Shown one piece after another: positions 12,502 to 15,630 of a stretch of 15,630 nucleotides of DNA; the first letter of the stretch is position 1, and every line of letters starts with the position of its first letter. The DNA comes from JAQAZP01 sp032127265 (lineage in GTDB: Bacteria; Acidobacteriota; JAQAZP01): NCBI GenBank assembly GCA_032127265.1, contig JAQAZP010000274.1:1-15630 (forward strand), read 5' to 3'. The notes below the pieces were generated by a model, which saw only the letters and a list, made by a program, of their open reading frames with translations, searched no databases and was not told the DNA's origin. A program made the position numbers and the translations under genes.

Positions 12502-15231
12502 TCAGTCGTTCAGCGTGGCGATGGCCGCGGCCAGTCGGGCCACCGGGACGCGGTAGGGCGAACAGCTGACATAATCAAGGCCGATCTTGTGACAGAAGTA
12601 AACCGAGCGGGGGTCGCCGCCGTGCTCCCCGCAAATACCGATCTTGAGGTCCGGGCGGGTTGAGCGGCCCTTCTTCACCCCCATCTCCACCAACTGACCC
12701 ACACCGTCAATGTCGAGGGTCTGGAACGGGTCGTCGGGAAGCACCTTCTTCTCCACGTATTCGGGCAGAAAGACACCGGCGTCGTCACGGCTGTAGCCGA
12801 AGGTCATCTGGGTCAGGTCGTTGGTGCCGAAAGAAAAGAACTGGGCATTTTTGGCCACCTGGTCGGCGGTGAGACAGGCCCGGGGAATCTCGATCATGGT
12901 GCCGATGAGGTAGGGCGATTCCACGCCGGTCTCCCGGAAGACCTGCTGCACCACTTCTTCAGCCTGTTCCCGCAGGATGTCGAACTCCGCGGCGGTACCG
13001 GTGAGCGGGATCATGATCTCGGGGAAGACGTCGATCTTCTCCACCTTGATCAGGTGACATGCCGCTTCCATAATCGCCCGCACCTGCATACGGTAGATCT
13101 CGGGATAGGTGATGCCCAGACGGCAGCCGCGGTGACCGAGCATGGGGTTCGACTCGCTGAGCTGGCTGACCCGTGAAGCGATCTTTTCCGGGGTCAGGCC
13201 CATTTCGGCGGCGATCTCCTCCTGGGCCTTTTTCTCGTGGGGCAGGAACTCATGCAGCGGCGGGTCAAGCAGCCGGATGGTCACCGGCAGGTCGTGCATT
13301 GCCCGCAGAATACCGATGAAGTCCTCGCGCTGGATCGGCAGCAGTTTGTCCAGGGCCCGCTGACGGTCCTCAAGGGTATCGGCAACGATCATCTCGCGCA
13401 TGGCGCGGATGCGGTCCTCGCCAAAAAACATGTGCTCGGTGCGGGTCAGGCCGATGCCCTGGGCCCCGAAGGCCCGGGCCACCTCGGAGTCATAGGGTGT
13501 GTCGGCGTTGGTCCGAACCTTCATCCGCCGCACATCGTCGGCCCACTCCATCAGCCTGGCGAAGCGCTGGAACACCGGGGAATCGGCGGGGTCGAGGCTC
13601 TTCTCGGCCAGCACCTGGATCACCTCGGAAGGCCTGGTGGGCAGTTCGCCCAGCAGGACGTCGCCGGTGGTGCCGTCGATGGAAATGAAGTCGCCTTCCA
13701 CCACAACCGTGTTGCCGACGGAGAACGATTTCGATTTGTGATCCACGGCCAGGGCGCCGCAGCCGGCCACGCAGCTCTTGCCCATGCCCCGGGCCACCAC
13801 CGCCGCGTGGGAGGTCATCCCGCCCTTGGCGGTGAGGATGCCCTCGGCGGCGCTCATGCCGGCGATGTCTTCCGGTGAGGTTTCCTGGCGGACGAGAATG
13901 ACCTTCTTTCCTTCGTCCTCTGCCATCTCCACGGCCCGCTCGGCGGTGAAGGCCACCTGGCCGCAGGCCGCGCCGGGCCCGGCATTGAGACCGCGGGCCA
14001 GTTTACGGCCCTGGTCGATGGCTTCCTGCTTGGCCAGCGGTTCGAAAACCGGGGCGAGGAACTGCACCAGCTGTTCGGGATCAATCCGCAGCAGAGCTTC
14101 GCGCTGGTCGATCAACCCCTCCCCAACCATGTCCACGGCGATGCGCACGGCGGCAAACCCGGTCCGTTTCCCGGTGCGGGTCTGCAGCAGGTAGAGCTTC
14201 TTGTTCTGGATGGTGAACTCCAGGTCCTGCATCTCCTTGTAGTGGTTCTCCAGTTGCAGGTAGGTGGCGCAGAGCTCCTCGTAGACCTCGGGCATCTCCT
14301 CTTCCAGCGAGCGCTGAGAGTCGTCCCGTTTCTGGGCCTTGTTGATCGGCTGGGGCGTGCGGATGCCGGCCACCACGTCCTCGCCCTGGGCGTTGACCAG
14401 GAACTCGCCGAAAAAGACCTTCTCTCCAGTGGCCGGGTCGCGGGTGAAGGCCACGCCGGTGGCGCAGTCGTCGCCCATGTTGCCGAAGACCATGGTTTGC
14501 ACATTGACCGCGGTGCCCCAGTCGTCGGGCAGCCGGTTCAGCCTTCTGTAGGTCACCGCCCGCGGCACGTTCCAGGATGAAAACACCGCGCGAATCGCCC
14601 CCCACAGCTGCTCTTTCGGGTCGTCGGGAAACGGCTGGTTGGCCTGCTTGTTGACACAGGCCTTGTAGCGGGAAATCAGCTCGATCAGATGCTCCTCGTT
14701 CAGCTCGTTGTCCACCTCGACCCCGACCCGCGCCTTTATTTTTGTCAGGATCTCCTCGAAGTGCTCACCGTCAACGCCCATTACCACGTTGCCGTACATG
14801 TGGATCAGCCGGCGGTAGCAGTCGAGCACGAAACGGCGGTTCCCGGTCTTCTCGGCCATGCCCACAATAGTCCGTTCGGTGAGACCGATGTTGAGCACGG
14901 TATCCATCATCCCCGGCATCGACGCACGGGCCCCGGAACGGCAGGAGACCAGCAGCGGGTCGCTTTCGTCGCCAAAGGTCTTGCCCATGGACCGCTCCAC
15001 ACGGGCCAGGTTGTCCATCACCTGCTGTTCAATGCCCGCGGGGAATTCATTGTTATTTTTCAGGAAGTGGATGCAGGTATCGGTGGTGATGGTGAACCCC
15101 GGCGGCACCGGGATGCCGAGATTGGTCATTTCGGCCAGGTTGGCGCCCTTGCCGCCAAGCAGGTTCTTCATCTCGGCCTTGCCCTCGGCCTGGCCGTCAC
15201 CGAAGTAGTAAACGAATTTTGAGCTGGTCAT
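12502..15231 (-). CDS. ppdK: Pyruvate, phosphate dikinase
   Basis: PPDK reversibly converts pyruvate, ATP and phosphate to phosphoenolpyruvate, AMP and pyrophosphate. In anaerobes growing on acetate or similar substrates it supplies PEP for gluconeogenesis. The 909-residue protein matches the usual length. The N-terminal ATP-grasp domain begins with NLLGGKGANLAEM and holds SCRSGARASMPGMMDTVLN at about 96-114. The central phosphohistidine domain has GGMTSHAAVVARG, with the swivelling His475. The C-terminal TIM barrel has GLTRTEHMFF (594-603), FGTNDLTQMTFGYSRDD (801-817) and the catalytic Cys890 in SCSPYRVPVARLAAA. The ATG at 15231 is preceded by GAGGAG at about 11 nt; a longer frame to 15300 adds a sequence absent from the family and is rejected. 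It ends in a clear terminator and follows recO; some relatives carry glyQ-glyS between these genes. Confidence 0.98.
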   Translation of the reverse strand: MTSSKFVYYFGDGQAEGKAEMKNLLGGKGANLAEMTNLGIPVPPGFTITTDTCIHFLKNNNEFPAGIEQQVMDNLARVERSMGKTFGDESDPLLVSCRSGARASMPGMMDTVLNIGLTERTIVGMAEKTGNRRFVLDCYRRLIHMYGNVVMGVDGEHFEEILTKIKARVGVEVDNELNEEHLIELISRYKACVNKQANQPFPDDPKEQLWGAIRAVFSSWNVPRAVTYRRLNRLPDDWGTAVNVQTMVFGNMGDDCATGVAFTRDPATGEKVFFGEFLVNAQGEDVVAGIRTPQPINKAQKRDDSQRSLEEEMPEVYEELCATYLQLENHYKEMQDLEFTIQNKKLYLLQTRTGKRTGFAAVRIAVDMVGEGLIDQREALLRIDPEQLVQFLAPVFEPLAKQEAIDQGRKLARGLNAGPGAACGQVAFTAERAVEMAEDEGKKVILVRQETSPEDIAGMSAAEGILTAKGGMTSHAAVVARGMGKSCVAGCGALAVDHKSKSFSVGNTVVVEGDFISIDGTTGDVLLGELPTRPSEVIQVLAEKSLDPADSPVFQRFARLMEWADDVRRMKVRTNADTPYDSEVARAFGAQGIGLTRTEHMFFGEDRIRAMREMIVADTLEDRQRALDKLLPIQREDFIGILRAMHDLPVTIRLLDPPLHEFLPHEKKAQEEIAAEMGLTPEKIASRVSQLSESNPMLGHRGCRLGITYPEIYRMQVRAIMEAACHLIKVEKIDVFPEIMIPLTGTAAEFDILREQAEEVVQQVFRETGVESPYLIGTMIEIPRACLTADQVAKNAQFFSFGTNDLTQMTFGYSRDDAGVFLPEYVEKKVLPDDPFQTLDIDGVGQLVEMGVKKGRSTRPDLKIGICGEHGGDPRSVYFCHKIGLDYVSCSPYRVPVARLAAAIATLND

Positions 15232-15336
15232 GATCTTTCTGGCTCCTCGACTCTTCCAAACCTGGTGGAGACAATCCCCGGTGCACCGGAAACCCGGCAT
15301 GTTGGCACTTGCTAACTTAGATTAAATGAGAGGATA

Positions 15337-15364
15337 ATTTTACAACAATCAGCCAATTGTGCAA
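15337..15364 (-). promoter_or_regulatory. Possible promoter of ppdK
   Basis: On the minus strand TTGCAC (15364-15359) and TAAAAT (15342-15337) are 16 bp apart within a locally AT-rich stretch between recO and ppdK. The -10 match is 5/6, the -35 match only 3/6. It would give a leader of about 100 nt. No terminator is apparent after recO, so read-through is the alternative. Confidence 0.35.
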
Positions 15365-15379
15365 TGCCGTATTTCCAGA

Positions 15380-15630
15380 TCAGGGGTTCCCGATGGAATT
15401 CAGTGCGGAAATGGCCGACAGTGATCGGATTTCCCTTCCCAGGTGGTGCCGCAGGCAACCGACCAAGGGCTTTTCAAGACGCACATCCAACTTCAGGCTT
15501 TCGGCAGTGGTGCGGTTGAGCACTCTCTCCAGACCAAGGCCGGCAAAAACCCGCAATCGGGAGATCATGCCGCTCTGCAGTCTGTAGCCCCCCGGTGCCT
15601 CCGTGCGGCAGGTCTCGCAGCGGAAACCGT
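15380..15630 (-). CDS. recO: DNA repair protein RecO, C-terminal part
   Basis: The last 82 residues of a protein whose 5' part lies beyond the right window edge (frame entered with two bases of a split codon). It starts with GFRCETCRTEAPGGYRLQSG, matching the second CxxC half of the RecO zinc site and the following GG-Y/F motif. The helical C-terminus has FAGLGLERVLNRT and ends with LRHHLGREIRSLSAISAL, matching the typical RecO ending with a HLGR-x-(I/L)-(K/R)-S motif. RecO anneals single strands and loads RecA with RecR in the RecFOR pathway. The stop is about 150 nt before the ppdK start codon. Identification rests on a short but characteristic segment. Confidence 0.85.
   Translation of the reverse strand, partial: GFRCETCRTEAPGGYRLQSGMISRLRVFAGLGLERVLNRTTAESLKLDVRLEKPLVGCLRHHLGREIRSLSAISALNSIGNP

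Noticed and set aside
15232..15300. N-terminal extension of ppdK to 15300
   Set aside because: The added 23 residues have no match to the family start, and the ATG at 15231 has its own GAGGAG Shine-Dalgarno and the normal N-terminal sequence.

Overview
The window looks like chromosomal DNA from a high-GC, Gram-negative anaerobe of the Desulfobacterota, most likely near the Desulfuromonadia (Geobacter/Desulfuromonas relatives). This is inferred from gene content and order: scpA-scpB-rluB-hisC-cmk-plsC-rpsA, a recO-ppdK junction, and codons that mostly end in G or C. No rRNA or tRNA gene and no CRISPR array was seen.

Positions 1-7280, all minus strand, form a housekeeping run read from right to left: an M50 site-2-type membrane protease, scpA and scpB (condensin partners), rluB (23S rRNA pseudouridine synthase), hisC (PLP aminotransferase), cmk (CMP kinase), plsC (acyltransferase) and rpsA (ribosomal protein S1, cut at the window edge). 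scpA/scpB and scpB/rluB overlap, and hisC/cmk nearly touch, so these look co-transcribed. A consensus sigma-70 promoter (TTGACA, 17 bp, TATAAT) lies after cmk and should give plsC-rpsA its own strong transcription. A second good promoter with an 18-bp palindrome in its spacer precedes the protease gene.

Positions 7281-7581 hold no gene. They contain that promoter and a roughly 170-bp element that is self-complementary along most of its length (7389-7559), with long terminal inverted repeats and a possible CTTAG target duplication. It resembles a MITE or a family of structured intergenic repeats.

Positions 7582-12391 are accessory. A small lipoprotein gene and a translationally coupled small membrane protein gene run on the plus strand. 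The membrane protein gene overlaps, tail to tail, the end of a large YfhO-like membrane protein gene on the minus strand. Divergent from that is a GT39/PMT-like glycosyltransferase gene. The two large genes share a 98-bp spacer with back-to-back promoters whose -35 boxes overlap. Both products look like polytopic GT-C-type enzymes or carriers of cell-surface glycan or lipid modification.

Positions 12392-15630 hold ppdK (pyruvate, phosphate dikinase) on the minus strand with a clear intrinsic terminator, then the C-terminal end of recO. The strongest candidates for something undescribed are the palindromic element, the unnamed lipoprotein/membrane protein pair, and the shared-promoter pair of membrane glycosyltransferases. 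No complete new defence or biosynthetic system is evident.
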